Shown: positions 48,966 through 60,239 of the stretch, piece after piece
Layout of the letters: every line of letters starts with the position of its first letter
How positions within the stretch are numbered: position 1 is the stretch's first letter
DNA from: Balanoglossus misakiensis
Lineage: Eukaryota > Hemichordata
Length of the DNA: 64,000 bases
Assembly (NCBI GenBank): GCA_040954595.2
Contig: CM082593.2
Span: 9,238,001 to 9,302,000, forward strand
Direction: 5' to 3'
The notes under the pieces: generated by a model
What the model was told of the DNA's origin: nothing
The model's database searches: none
The model's input: only the letters and a program-made list of their open reading frames with translations
Made by a program: the position numbers and the translations under genes

Positions 48966-50847
48966 TTATACTGAAGTGAATGTACCGCCCGTTATCGTTT
49001 GACCAGGGCCAAACAGTGAACTTGAATGAACATTACGGGTGTCATCTGATGACTGTGCAGTTGTTGTGTCCGTTTGCGGGTTAGGCCTAGTTGACGATGG
49101 GGCCGATTTCATGTTGCTCATGATGGAGGACATTTTTAGCTGTTGTTTCTGTGACACTGTGGCGTAGTGAGTGATGCTGTTGACGTTCTTGTGTGCTGTC
49201 CGTTGCATGATATGAGTCGAGGGTACATCCACGTTGTTCAGTTCTGTAACTAGGGTCGTCCGAGCTGAATGGTTCGTTTTCTTACTGCTAAGATTCGCCG
49301 CTTGTGCCATAGTTTTCATCAGGCCTCTGAGGGAGTTGATGCCCAGTCGCTGATTCTTGTACCAGTTGTTCTCGTCAGATGCATTGTATTTGTGATTTAC
49401 GGCGAGGTAAACTGGACTAACGGCAGCCATCATTGACGTTGGACGCATTTCGGTAAACTTCTTAAAAGCTGCAACCGGACACAGTTCTGGGTTTGATTTA
49501 TTTTCGTACATTCTGGGCTTTATTTTTCTCGTGTTTCGTGGGTTTTCTCCTTGTCTTGTTATTGTCTGTCTCTCGATGTTGTATTCGATATATTTCACGA
49601 TATCGCCATCGATGACTTCGGTGCCCTCGACAATATCACCCAGTTCCATGGTGTAGGCCGAACTGGGTTGTTAGAAACCACCACACGGTATTCTGAAGTG
49701 CTGCTGGGCGATGCATACCAAGCTGTCCAGTATTGTAAAGTGCATCGACGTCGTCGGCAGTTAGTGGCTCGGTTTTATTGGGTGCGTTGCCCTAGCCCAT
49801 AGCTTTTAGGTTCTTCTTTTAGCAGCGAAGACTCGTCTAGCGCCCTCGAAAAGAGCATCCGTTTTAATATTCCACTGATATTTATTTTCACGTAATAGTC
49901 GGTCGATTGAATTCAGGAAACTGTGCATTGTCGCTGGCTCATATTCAGTAGCCCGGAGACCAGGGCGTCGATCTAAAATACAACAGTCGAGCAATGTCAT
50001 GCTGAGCTGAAAGATAGTAGCCCCGGCTACGATCAGGGTCGCTTAGTAACGAATGGATAACGAGTGATCTATCAAATGTTGACGGGCGCCAGTGGTTGGA
50101 TGATATAATTAACAAAGCTTGGTTATGAATATTCATACTCCTTCAAAACCACTCCCACATCCCATCGCGGGAATTTCACGCCTCTATTTTCTTATTTAGA
50201 ATGCGATGATGTCATTTGGTTTACATTGAGTGACCAATTAGCTTACATGCAAGATTTACCGCCCGTGTCGTTCTGCGCACAAAATTCTGTGCGTAAATAG
50301 AGACTGTCACCGGGCGTTTCTTTTCGACGCCCTGGTCTCCGGGCTACATATTCAGTTCAATCTCGTTTTCTGGTATTTGCTCAGTAGTTGGTCCAGTTCG
50401 TGTGGTGGGATAAGATGGACTTCACGATACTCTGACTGGGTCAAATTAAGCCAAGTTTGAAGCTGGTTTATGTCAGTTCGGTGTTTTCTGATTATGTTCT
50501 TTGGGATTTGGTGCCTAACGAAATCAACCATTTCTTCATTTGAAACTTGACAATTTCCGTACCTGTCGTTGATGTCATTGTTGTTGTTACTGCTGCCGTT
50601 CGCGTGACTTGGTGTTATTGGCGGCACCGGTGTTGTTGTTGTTTCGTTTTGACCTTGAGGATTTGGACCATTTGCGTCTTGTTGATAAACGTCCCACCAC
50701 ATACAGGATTTGTTGCCGTGCTGTTTCATTATCTGAGTAGTAAAACACATTGTTGTCGAGAAGATCGGAGACGAGCTGTTCAAAACGGACAACTAAACTG
50801 CAAAATTCACGCGTCACTACGCATACGCGAACGCCACTGCCTGCCAT
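48966..50847 (-). pseudogene. Crypton-like tyrosine recombinase pseudogene
   Basis: Minus-strand remnant related to the tyrosine recombinases of Crypton elements and the ZMYM2/QRICH1-type C-terminal domain. The N-terminal part (50847-50352) is in two frames and includes RKHRTDINQLQTWL and IPPHELDQLL, like the core-binding region. A piece at 49940-49806 continues with EYEPATMHSFLNSIDRLL. Then comes a frame with PLTADDVDALYNTGQLG and VWWFLTTQFGL, containing stops. Finally an open 227-codon frame (49649-48966) holds HSAR, AHKN and HYA, matching His-x-x-Arg, His and the Tyr nucleophile. The stretch that should carry the first catalytic Arg, after QFGL, is deleted. With at least three frameshifts, stops and a MITE insertion, it cannot make an active recombinase. 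The terminal frame alone could still be expressed. Confidence 0.72.
49949..50346. mobile_element. MITE with 9-bp target duplication inside the recombinase remnant
   Basis: 398 bp bounded by inverted repeats of about 23 bp beginning TAGCCCGGAGACCAGGGCGT. It is flanked by the 9-bp direct repeat CATATTCAG (49940-49948 and 50347-50355). Removing it and one repeat brings the GAATATGAGCCAGCG context of the recombinase together. A 9-bp duplication is typical of Mutator-like elements; the superfamily is otherwise unproven. No coding frame. Confidence 0.82.
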
Positions 50848-52173
50848 CAGACGTACGCGTATTTACGTGTAACTAAACCTCTCTATGGAAAAGAATTTGG
50901 CTTTACGTCAACGTCTGTTTGTGTGGAACGCGCACTCTGTATTCGAATTTTGAGCGTGTACATCATTATTCCGCGTCGCTGCACTGCAACTAGGGATTCA
51001 ACTGTCGGGCGACATTACAAATTGATGACCAAATTTCACATAAAATGACTAAAAAGAAATAAATGCGTTTTCGTTTGTCATTATGAGATTTCAAGCTAAC
51101 AAGGCATACACATATTTCGTAGATAATATGAATTTTTGTTGCCCAAAATGAGAATAACTTTTCACGTTCGCAACTAACGTGAAAACATCTATCTCCATGT
51201 CTTTTATGTGAACGTCAAACTTTACACAAAACTTGATGACGTCATAACAGAAATTCGTGACGTTGCGCGTATAACGTGTAGACGAACCTCTCTATTAGGC
51301 TGCGCAAATTCAAAACTATGTTTGACGTCACCCCAAGACCCCAAAACCTATGAGGGGGGGGGGGGGGGGGAGTGGTCAACAAAACAAACTAATTATATAT
51401 TCCAAAATATGCAAATGAGATATTATGAGAAATTGAAAGCAAATATCCATTGAAGAAAACCCTTGTCCTTAAACTTTAAACATATTTTACATCTAAATTA
51501 TTCCACAGACGTTTACAGTGTCACGTTCAAAGATACTGAGTAAACAGTAAATTCAATATTAATGCACATACGCATATATCAGTTGAACAATTTTATTGAA
51601 AAAAGTTTCAGCCAAACATTTTGACAATCACAATTTCCATTTGATGAAGTCCATCAGTTCTGTACAACTTGCTCATGAAAACAGTCAAAACACAACATTT
51701 TCTGGCGAAGTGGAACTGTTGAAAATTTAACAGTTGAAAATTTAACAAATTTAACTCTGATTCTGGCTCACAACACACGTTCCATAGAGAGGATGACTTG
51801 GTTTTACTAGTACCCCGCCACAGGTATAAAGACCATCATCTAGGAATACCTGAAGTTGCTGTTTTTTTTGCTGTGAATCAAGCCTCTTTGCAGATAAATA
51901 CACTTATCAAAGAGAAATAAAAAACAGAGAAGTCTTAGTTGTATTAATTTTTTAATATACATGTACATATACATAGAAAACACATAACAAGACACTGTTA
52001 ATGTCTCAGTGTACGAGGTTCAGTCCCTTTCTCTTCACTTTTTCACAATACACATTATTTACTACATTGTATGGCTTGCAGTGTGGTAAATTGACAAATG
52101 AGAAAGGAATATCCAATTTACAATGGATATTAAAATGTCCAATATAGTACTGTATACAATGCTTTACCATACC
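50848..52173. other. Intergenic, no gene supported
   Basis: A/T-rich, with a run of 17 G at 51354-51370. ACGTCAAAC-type motifs recur at 51210 and 51320. Short frames were present but none had a recognisable product. Confidence 0.45.
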
Positions 52174-53148
52174 CGGGCTTTTTGCAATCTATGCAGGGCA
52201 CCAGTCCACAGCTCCAACTTTTCACCACTCAGCCTGAAGTTGGTGTTTTCTGCATCAAGTACCAGTCCCTTTCTGCTGGGGCAATTAATTTCACGTGTTG
52301 GTCTGCCTTGGACTTCTGTAAACCTTTCAAAGTGGTCCCCACTTTCATCCGGAACAGGATCTTTTGCAAAGAAAAAAGTATAAATTAAATGGATGTTTAC
52401 ATGACTTTACAGGTACTACAGCATAAACTGTACTTACTTAGGCCAACACTACAGAAGGCAAAGCTGTAGAGTTATAACAGAATAGTGCCAAGTTCTGTGC
52501 TACTAAATGATACAAAAATCAGAGTTTGTAATTCTACTCAAACAAAATTTATTTTAGCAAATTTGTTTTCAGTCTATATGTGGAATGCAACAAATTGGCT
52601 CAGACAACTTGTTCTGGGCTGCAGTATGGTCATACACAACATTTATTCACTGACATACAACAAAATTGTAAATAAAATAATGTTTTACTAACCTTGGATC
52701 ACATGGACAGCCTTGAAATCACCTTTCATTCTGACCATGGAGGTACCTCCATAATTCTGACTGGTCTATTAACATCTTTCTGAGTTTGCACTACGTCAGC
52801 GTTGGTATTTTCGTCTCCTTTTGATTTTACATCAAAAAGAATGTAATACTTGTGGAACCGATCACACGTTTTTGCGATAGACAATCGTGGACACACCTCT
52901 ATCTTCTCACCTTCACCACATTTTTCCGACTGTAACAGGTAACAAGACGTTCTGCCATATTTTGCAATTTTAGTTTTGAACCGATCGTGTTTAGTCTGAC
53001 TAAGGAGAACTAGCCCTTTGTACAGCGCAGCGAAGCTGTCATTTGGACTGACTTCGAAGGCATACCAATCTATTGCCACCTTCTTGTTCTGTGTAACTCT
53101 GCAACTTATAATTTCGCGTACTCTCGTTTTATGAACATCTTTTGCCAT
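52174..53148 (-). CDS. Unrecognised minus-strand gene, probably two exons
   Basis: Exon 1 begins with the ATG at 53148 in strong context (AAGATGG). It is open for 140 codons to a TGA at 52728-52726 and contains an ISCRVTQNKKVAIDWYAFEV stretch and several Cys. I do not recognise the family. A second likely exon (52360-52174) follows an acceptor TTTGCAAAAG. Two of its frames are open: one reads VQGRPTREINCPSRKG, the other KADQHVKLIAPAERDWYLMQ. The joining donor is ambiguous. GAG|GTACCT near 52740 would give phase 0 and the second frame. CCAAG|GTTAGT near 52690 would put the stop in exon 1 and make exon 2 untranslated. Confidence 0.5.
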
Positions 53149-53701
53149 CTTTCTCCAATTTTACCCACAGGCGACTTTGAAACCTACAGACGACACGTTC
53201 TCGTCATGCAACAACCACGGTCGATAGGAGGACACAGTGAGACGAACAGACATATGACATCAATGACCCGTTCGACCTCATTTGCATATTTGTTTGTATT
53301 TGCGAAATTTCTCGTAAACCTAGGCGCGCGCTGACGTCAAACATAATTTTGAATTTGCCCAGCCTTATCATACATGCAACGCCTGTATTTGGCACCTTCT
53401 ACACACGCGATTGTGCAGTACCTTGGACAAAGCTTGGAACAATGTTGCAAAAAGCTTTGTGCTGAAGCTTGCTACAAGAGTTTGCGTGCCGACCTTTGCT
53501 GAAGGGGTCGTGTCGTGTGCCAACCTTCGCTGAAGCTTCTTATTACTAGCCTTAGTTGAACCTAAGCTGTACTGACCTTTGAGAAACCTTATAATTCCAA
53601 TCTTTGGCCAAGCGTCTTCAAAGCTTGGTGAAAAAAATTCAACAATGCTTTACTAAACAAACCTTTAAACAAGCTTAATTTTTGAAGCTTTGTCGAAGAT
53701 G
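53149..53701. other. Intergenic with clustered AAGCTT motifs
   Basis: No gene seen. Between 53420 and 53700 AAGCTT or close variants (CAAAGCTTGG, GAAGCTTGC, GAAGCTTTG) recur about seven times at irregular spacing, perhaps a decayed simple repeat. Confidence 0.45.
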
Positions 53702-53851
53702 TTTATTTTATTTTCATCCCAATCAAGTCACAACAAACTCTCCTTGTAACTTTTATAATATAGAGATTAAATGAAATTGTAGTGATACACATGAGTATAA
53801 AAGTTACAAGGACAGTTTGTTGTGACTTGATTTGGATGAAAATAAAATAAA
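53702..53851. repeat. Near-perfect 56-bp inverted repeat
   Basis: Left arm 53702-53757 and right arm 53796-53851 are reverse complements at 54 of 56 positions, with a 38-bp spacer. The arms include ATCAAGTCACAACAAACT. It lies between two divergent coding regions. It is probably a foldback element or hairpin-forming MITE. No target duplication was recognised. Confidence 0.85.
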
Positions 53852-54012
53852 GGTAATCATGTTCAAATAATACACTGCAGATTAAGTAGTTTTTTGTCCA
53901 GTTGTCAGTAACAATTTTTTTCTATTCAGAATTAATTAAAATTGTTCTACTGGTCTTACTTACATGAGCGAATAATAATTTAATGTTTTAAAACTGTTGC
54001 ATTTATTTCAGG

Positions 54013-55506
54013 AGTGTGAACATGAAAAAAAATCAAAAGAAGACTGGCGAAGAGAAAGACAGAAGCAAGGTAATTGAAATGGTCTACAATCAATGCAAAG
54101 AAAATGCTGTCAGTTTGGGCCTTGAAATGATCAAAATGGCATTTCTGAATAACATGTGTATTTTATTTTATTTTCAGGACAAAGAGAAAATAAAAGAGTT
54201 GGAGGAAGAAATTGAGAGACTGAAAAGGGAAATCGGGGGGAGGTTAATACAAGGGAAGAGAGGGTGGAAGCTGTAAGGGAAATTGGGAAATTAGAAAATT
54301 TAGAAATTTACAGGCATGCAGATCTCCTCTGCCAAAACCAAGACAGGTAGTCTGTTCAAAATTTATCAGACATAGATTTACCTAATCTATTGTCATAATG
54401 GAATCTTGTCTTGGTTTCCTTCTTGAGGAGATTTGTATGCCAAATACTGGAATCCAAAATAACACTCAATATCTTGCCCATGCCGTTGAACTTCTTTATA
54501 CTGCCAGGAATCCTAAGTTTGTGAGTAGTTTTATTTCTGCAATTCAAGTTATTTTATTTAGTTTGACCAGAAGTCGCCTGGCAGTTGATCTCATGGGCCA
54601 CGTAACAGCAGGCCCATGTTATGATGTCATTAACAATATTCTTTTCAAAGGTAATTTTGATTTTCCAGATGCACCTGAGGGGTGAGTTGAATTTTCTTTT
54701 GATAATGAACAACATCTTTCTAAAAATTACATTAACAGAAATGGTAATTCAGTTACTTTGGATATTTTACTAACATTATTGCTTCTCAGCTGGACCCAGA
54801 ATCATCACTGCAATATGATTCTGGGTTGAAGCCAAGTCAGTGGCAGAAGGTTTCAGAGACAGATGTTTCCAATACAGAGGGCAGCAAGTATGATGAGTTT
54901 GATTCAGTTGTCAAAGAGTCCATTGCTTCTTATGTTGATGATTTAATTTTATCTTCTGTAGCCACTATCAATGTAGAAAATGCACCACAGACTGACTCTA
55001 TTGACACATACTTACAACAAAAACAACAGACTGACAGCGTCGAGATTTGCCCCAAGTGTGGTTTCACCCACACGAAGGGCAAATCGAGAATTGCTAAGTG
55101 TCGAGGCAGTGGCATTCGAAGGCAACCATTTTGCATGAGTGTGTTGGTGAAGTAAAGGTTGCTCACATGGGAAAGTAAACTTCCAGAATTGTTAAAAAGC
55201 CCCCAAAACAAGCAAATAAAGCAAATATTTATGTTATGTCTCCTATTTTTGTAAATCCTAATTGTTTCAAATCAGTGAAAGAAATTCTTAATCACATTGG
55301 TAAACTTGCAAAAATCAAACAATATTTTAATCATGACGAGGGCAGTGGAGATTATTGTACATATATGGAATGGGTTATAATCAGGTGTGATGGCTTGCCA
55401 TATGTAATTATTCGGAAAATTTTATCAGAAGATCATGAGGGAATATTTTCATGGGTTGTTTTAAGGACGGGCCTTTTACATGAAGAAATCAATGCAGTCA
55501 AATCAT
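54013..55506 (+). pseudogene. DUF6589-like protein gene, degenerate, 5' part
   Basis: Left half of a plus-strand gene split by the ISL2EU insertion. The first visible exon starts after TTTATTTCAG (54013-54069, donor GTAATT). The next (54178 to about 54338) encodes a coiled coil (IKELEEEIERLKREI). Later parts read LAHAVELLYTARNPKF, FSFDNEQHLSKNYI, VEICPKCGFTHTKGKS, IRCDGLPYVIIRKIL and VVLRTGLLHEEINA. The FDNEQ, DGLPY and G-L-x-H-E-x-N signatures are what I recall of DUF6589 proteins. Lesions: an extra base in the G run near 54235, TGA at 54683-54685, a lost base near 54768, a frame change near 55100-55135, and TAA near 55170. Function of the family is unknown. Confidence 0.65.
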
Positions 55507-55880
55507 ACACGGGTTTCATAAGTCTAGCGCCCTCTTGTGGCTATCATGAATTTGACCTCAAAGCGAGGCCACTGGGTGTACGCCCCTGATGAGTTGATGA
55601 CAGCTCGTAAACACAGGCTCAGCGGTTTGTTGACGGAAGTGGCGACGCTGATAAAACTTTTCAAGGTAAGAATTTCTCGAATTCGCAGCTGTATTTTTGT
55701 TTTCAGTCATATTTTAAGCACCTTCTTGTTTAGCTTCTGAGATATTATAGCAAAAAAAGTGTGAATTTCTTTCAATTTTTGCGATCTCAAAATTTTTTTT
55801 TGGAGCGACCGAAAAAGAGCACGCGATACGGTTACTTGGGTTTTAGTGTAACTGTTACTTCGATCGACTCAGCGAAAAAA
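55507..55880 (+). repeat. Left terminal inverted repeat of ISL2EU
   Basis: Matches the inverse of 60240-60617. The first about 310 bp are nearly identical: one substitution turns CTCGTAAACAC into CTCATAAACAC and another ACGCTGATAA into GACGCCGATAA. A divergent inner part still shares CGATCGACTCAGCG. It contains a strong splice donor TTTTCAAG|GTAAGAAT at 55665/55666. Confidence 0.88.
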
Positions 55881-56120
55881 AAATAAAAGTCGATATACAG
55901 TAAATAAAACTATAATTTGTGGTACTATTTAGTCTCAAGGTGGCATTATGCCATAATGTGATATTGTGGTGTGCATTTTCAGTACTGAATAAAAGTTTCG
56001 AAGGGACTGTGAATATAAAACTGTCAGATTGTACACTAGTACTAAAAAGGTGACCGTGATCTCTATGATAATTTTTGATAACTGCTCATGTTCAATGGAA
56101 TGAATGTTTTTTTTTCAGTC

Positions 56121-57767
56121 ATGGTTCATAACTGTTGTGTACCGTTCTGTACAAGAGCTGGGTACAGAGGAGAGAATAGGGAGAAAATTTCCTTTTTTTC
56201 TTTTCCAAACGATAAAATGCGAAGAAAACAATGGATAAAAAAAATTAAAAGGGATGAAGGAAAATTTTTCAAAATAACACATCACACAAAGGTTTGCTCA
56301 AGGCATTTCACAGATGAGGACATATCAAGAACCCTTGCCAATAAATATTTTCTCAAACCGAATGCTGTACCATCACAGTTCAAATGGACATCCACAAAAC
56401 AAGCACGAAAGTTACCAACACCAAGAACAGCACCACAGAAAAATACTTTGATGGAGGTAAATGAAAATCACAGCATGCATCCAAGTGGTAAATTGTCTAC
56501 TGTAAGTGATTCCGCCACAGGAGACCTTCACGAGAGATGTCAGCTGGGAAGCACTGAAGTACTTCATCAACAGACACTTGGGTGTCATGAAGTTGACCAA
56601 TCACATCTGGGCATCTCATCTGGAAATCATAGGAATGAACAGCAACTCCTTGAAAAAATTGAAAGACTTACTTTTGAAAACCAGAGACTTATTAACAAAA
56701 TTGCTGATGTAGAGTTTTCAAATGCAAAAACCATTGAAATGCTTAAAGAAAAAGTAAAACTATTGAGGGAGGATTTAATTAAAAAGGATTTAGAAATAAA
56801 GAATTTGAAAAGTAATCAATTCAACATTGAAAATATGAAAGAGAGTGATGAGGTAATTTCATTTTATACAGGATTTCCAAATTTTCTGGCGTTAATGGAT
56901 GTCTTTGAATTTATTGACCCTGGTAAAGTGGGAGAAAATATTAACTACTGGAATTCAACAAATAAATTACATGATACTGATAAAAGCCAAGCAGACAAGA
57001 AAATGGGTCGCCCTCGGACCCTACGGCCAATTGATGAATTTCTTCTTACTTTGTGTCGTTTAAGGCAGGGTTTCTTTGAGCGTCACCTGGCATTTCTGTT
57101 TAACATTTCAATGTCAACTGTAAGCAGAATATTTATAACTTGGATAAATTACCTTTACTTGAAACTGGGTCACCTTAATATTTGGCAAGACAAAGCCAGT
57201 ATCACAAGAAACATGCCTGCATCATTTACAGTGAAGTACCCAAGTACCCGCATCATAATTGATTGTTCAGAAATTAGGGTGGAAATGCCCAGTTCATTGA
57301 TTTTACATTCACAATTTTTGTCTAATTACAAAAACCATGTAACACTTAAGGGGCTAATAGGCATAGCTCCAAGTGGAGCTGTAACATTTGTCAGCAGTTT
57401 ATATACTGGCTCCATATCTGACAGAGAAATTGAATGTAGATCAGGGTTACTGGATATGCCATTTGACCACGGTGACTCTGTAATGGCAGACAAGGGATTC
57501 ACCATAGCTGACCTCTTGAGGCCTAAAGGTGTGTCTCTGAATATTCCACCATTTCTAGAGAAACGTGACCAAATGAGTGCAGAAGATGTTATAGAAACAC
57601 AAAAAATTGCTGCTGAGCGCATACATGTAGAAAGGGCAATTAATAAAGTTAAGAATTTTCATATCTGGGACAGAGTTGTCCCTATATCACTTTTTAATAT
57701 TGTAAATGAAATGTGGACTGTAAGTGCACTATTGTGTAATGTACAGAATCCTATAATAAGTGCATGA
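56121..57767 (+). CDS. ISL2EU transposase (THAP, coiled coil, HTH, DDE_Tnp_4)
   Basis: 548 residues from the ATG at 56121 (GTCATGG), just after a TTTTTTTTTCAG acceptor. An in-frame ATG at 56088 lies before that acceptor, and the THAP fold needs Met-Val-x-x-Cys at the start, so 56121 is chosen. The N-terminal THAP zinc finger (about 1-85) has CCVPFC, CSRHF and the AVPSQF box and binds DNA. A leucine-rich coiled coil follows near 170-235. A helix-turn-helix region (LCRLRQGFFERHLAFLF, STVSRIF) comes next. The catalytic domain has Asp in IIIDCSEI, Asp in MADKGF and Glu in HVERAINKVKNF, the DDE triad. It cuts and inserts the element. The neighbour YqaJ gene is convergent, 161 bp away. Confidence 0.92.
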   Translation: MVHNCCVPFCTRAGYRGENREKISFFSFPNDKMRRKQWIKKIKRDEGKFFKITHHTKVCSRHFTDEDISRTLANKYFLKPNAVPSQFKWTSTKQARKLPTPRTAPQKNTLMEVNENHSMHPSGKLSTVSDSATGDLHERCQLGSTEVLHQQTLGCHEVDQSHLGISSGNHRNEQQLLEKIERLTFENQRLINKIADVEFSNAKTIEMLKEKVKLLREDLIKKDLEIKNLKSNQFNIENMKESDEVISFYTGFPNFLALMDVFEFIDPGKVGENINYWNSTNKLHDTDKSQADKKMGRPRTLRPIDEFLLTLCRLRQGFFERHLAFLFNISMSTVSRIFITWINYLYLKLGHLNIWQDKASITRNMPASFTVKYPSTRIIIDCSEIRVEMPSSLILHSQFLSNYKNHVTLKGLIGIAPSGAVTFVSSLYTGSISDREIECRSGLLDMPFDHGDSVMADKGFTIADLLRPKGVSLNIPPFLEKRDQMSAEDVIETQKIAAERIHVERAINKVKNFHIWDRVVPISLFNIVNEMWTVSALLCNVQNPIISA

Positions 57768-57928
57768 GGATTTTGTCTGTTCTTTGATGTGGCACAGCTG
57801 TAATGTGAATAATAAAATAAAATATTAAATTGATGAATACGTCTTTTATTTGCATTTCAACCATGCACGCATTTTACATCTTTTAAAACATCAACTACAT
57901 TTATCAACTACATTCAATAAAAATATGG

Positions 57929-60027
57929 TTAAGCACTTTGTTCTCTCGTCACGATAAATGGCATGTAATGTTCGGTAAAAAAAACATCCAGTTTTGTCAA
58001 CATTTCTTGCCAATATACACTGTCAAATATGATTCTCTCAATGCTGAGCCCTTTAAATGTATATATAACAAAATCGCACCAAGTCAGCCCACACACTGCC
58101 ATTTGTCCCTGAATTTGCTGATAATATCTGTGATAAACTTTCAACCTTGGCTGCCCATTGTCATCATAACAATAAAATGTTGGATCAAGGCATGCATCCA
58201 ACGGAGTGACATTTTTCTTTGTTTCTGGGCATTTAACTTCTACAATACCATATGGCTCAGATGATTTTCTATCGACCACTTTCGAATCCGGTGTACCACC
58301 AAGAAAACAATACGAGGGGTTTATAACTAGACCACATTTGTGTAGAGATACATAATTATCTGTGTCATTCATGTATTTGGCATATTTTATCAACCCCTCA
58401 CTTTCATATTTTTTGCCATGATCAGTATATCTGCTTGTAAAACTTTCAGAATTAAATAAGCTATTACACAGGGCATCGTGATTTCTTTTTGTTATACATA
58501 CATCGTGAAAATTTGATGCAGTCAGCCTTGGTTTTCTATACAGAAACCACTTATCACTGACAGACTGCTTTCTTGTCTCTGCTTCAATCATATTTTCTCT
58601 GTCTTTGTTACATTTGATTGATTGAAACCATGCATGTTCCTGTTCATTGTTAATTTTAATGTCATATATAGGGGTTTCTTTGTATGGTAAATTAGGAAAA
58701 GAATTTAAATCTATTAACAAATTATAAGATGGCAGTCTTGGTACTGATGATATGTCACAAAAGACAGAATAACTACACTCTGTGTGTCGTGTTTGATAGC
58801 TTAAAATTGAGCCATTTGGCACTTTACCAAATTTGGTATCAACTAATGATACATCAGGCATGACCTGGCACTGCGCAAACCCAAACAGTGGATTTTTTTG
58901 GTTCAGACTTTCTCTGAACTTTTTTTCAGCACTGTTGTCATGATTTGGATTTCTTCTGGCATCATACAATGCTGAAGTCACAGCATATTTTGACTCACCA
59001 CTATCAACTTTAACTTTGCGAATGGCCAAACTTGTAACAGGTTCTGGCAAAACCCCCAAACCTCTGTTTCTATGGTGCCACACTTGTAATCTAGAGGTTG
59101 GAGAAGTAATGTTTGAGTGAATATTTACAAACTCTTGAACATCCTCTAAATCAAATAAAGAGCATTGTGAAATCAGAAATAATAATGCAAGGGTATGATT
59201 ACAGTAGCCTACAAGTCCGGCTTTACAGGTACAGTTAGCATGTACAACATTACCATCCAGAAGATCAAGCTTTAGTTTCAGTCTATGTGGCTCTGCATGT
59301 TTTTTGTAGCTATGGTTACACCTTGCTGTAAAATAAAAGTATTTTGTGTCTTTATTTGTCATAACATCATGGATATATTTTTCTTCAAAGAACACTTTTC
59401 CCCGTTGCTGATTAGTTGGGTGATTATCCTCAGCATCCCCTTTTCCTTGCTTCCCTGTTTTTGAGAGATGGATATTTATATGTGCTCTAGTGAACAAAGG
59501 CAATCCTAGCAACGACGTGCCCCACCCATCTTTTGGGTAAGAAGTGGACAGTCCAACAGGTGCTACAGGAGCTGACATGACATTTGCTGGAGTTTGGCCT
59601 GATGATAGTGCCTTCATTTTCTGTATCTTCATCTTAGTATAGCTTTTGTTTGGATCTGGATCAACAATTTTTGCATCAGTTCCATTTTCCATGTACACCT
59701 TTATTCTACAGAAAAAAACAAATGTTTCAATATTGTTATTTTAATAGTATTATTTGCAATACATGCATTTTCATTTATTTGACCATAATTTATTATTATA
59801 TTGTTTGATCAACAAAACCAAATGGAACACGTAAAAACAATTTACCCAGCCCCTACTTGCCTTGTCAACAACTGTGCCTTTGTTTTTAAGTTCTTCAGGG
59901 TGTCACCCCTACATCTTAACCAAAATTGGAGCCTGTCCTTTTTCAGCGTTGCTGGATCAATACCATCAAAGCTGGCTCCTGGGATATCATCTTCGCTGAG
60001 AGATACATTACTGACGGTGACATCCAT
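57929..60027 (-). CDS. ISL2EU accessory protein (SAP-like, SWIM zinc finger, YqaJ nuclease)
   Basis: Two exons, 60027-59861 and 59705-57929, giving 647 residues. The intron starts with the rare GC donor (ACAAG|GCAAGT) and ends CTGTAG. This joins LKTKAQLLTR to IKVYMENG in frame, which completes a SAP-like helix-turn. In exon 2 a SWIM zinc finger CTCKAGLVGYCNH is present. Near the C-terminus is a YqaJ recombinase/PD-(D/E)XK nuclease fold: RKPRLTASNF, HGKKYESEGLIKY, GGTPDSKVVD, IVEVKCP, then YYQQIQGQM. The Asp, Glu-x-Lys and Gln residues expected for catalysis are there. Its role in transposition is unproven. The ATG at 60027 follows an ACACAG acceptor, which suggests a 5' untranslated exon in the TIR. 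Confidence 0.9.
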
Positions 60028-60239
60028 TCTGTGTAAAAATCCAGCATGTCAATTACATTTTTTTGACTTTGTGAAGCATTGAACATGAATACAAATGCAA
60101 GAGGAATATAGGCTGCAGAAGGTCTGCAATAAAACTAAAACTTTTAAAAGCTCTCATTCATAAAGTTTCGGTGAATAACACCCCTTAGCAGTTCGGCTAT
60201 GGGCTCGATCATAATTAAGGTAACAAAAACTGAAAGTAA

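Noticed and set aside
51354-51370. Long G run (also 40431-40443 and 62994-63006) as a regulatory G-quadruplex
   Set aside because: A plain homopolymer in non-coding DNA, prone to sequencing error, with no supporting context.
55537-55740. 67-codon frame in the left TIR and its twin at 60384-60587
   Set aside because: They are the same TIR sequence in both orientations. The stretch runs through the splice donor and has no protein similarity.
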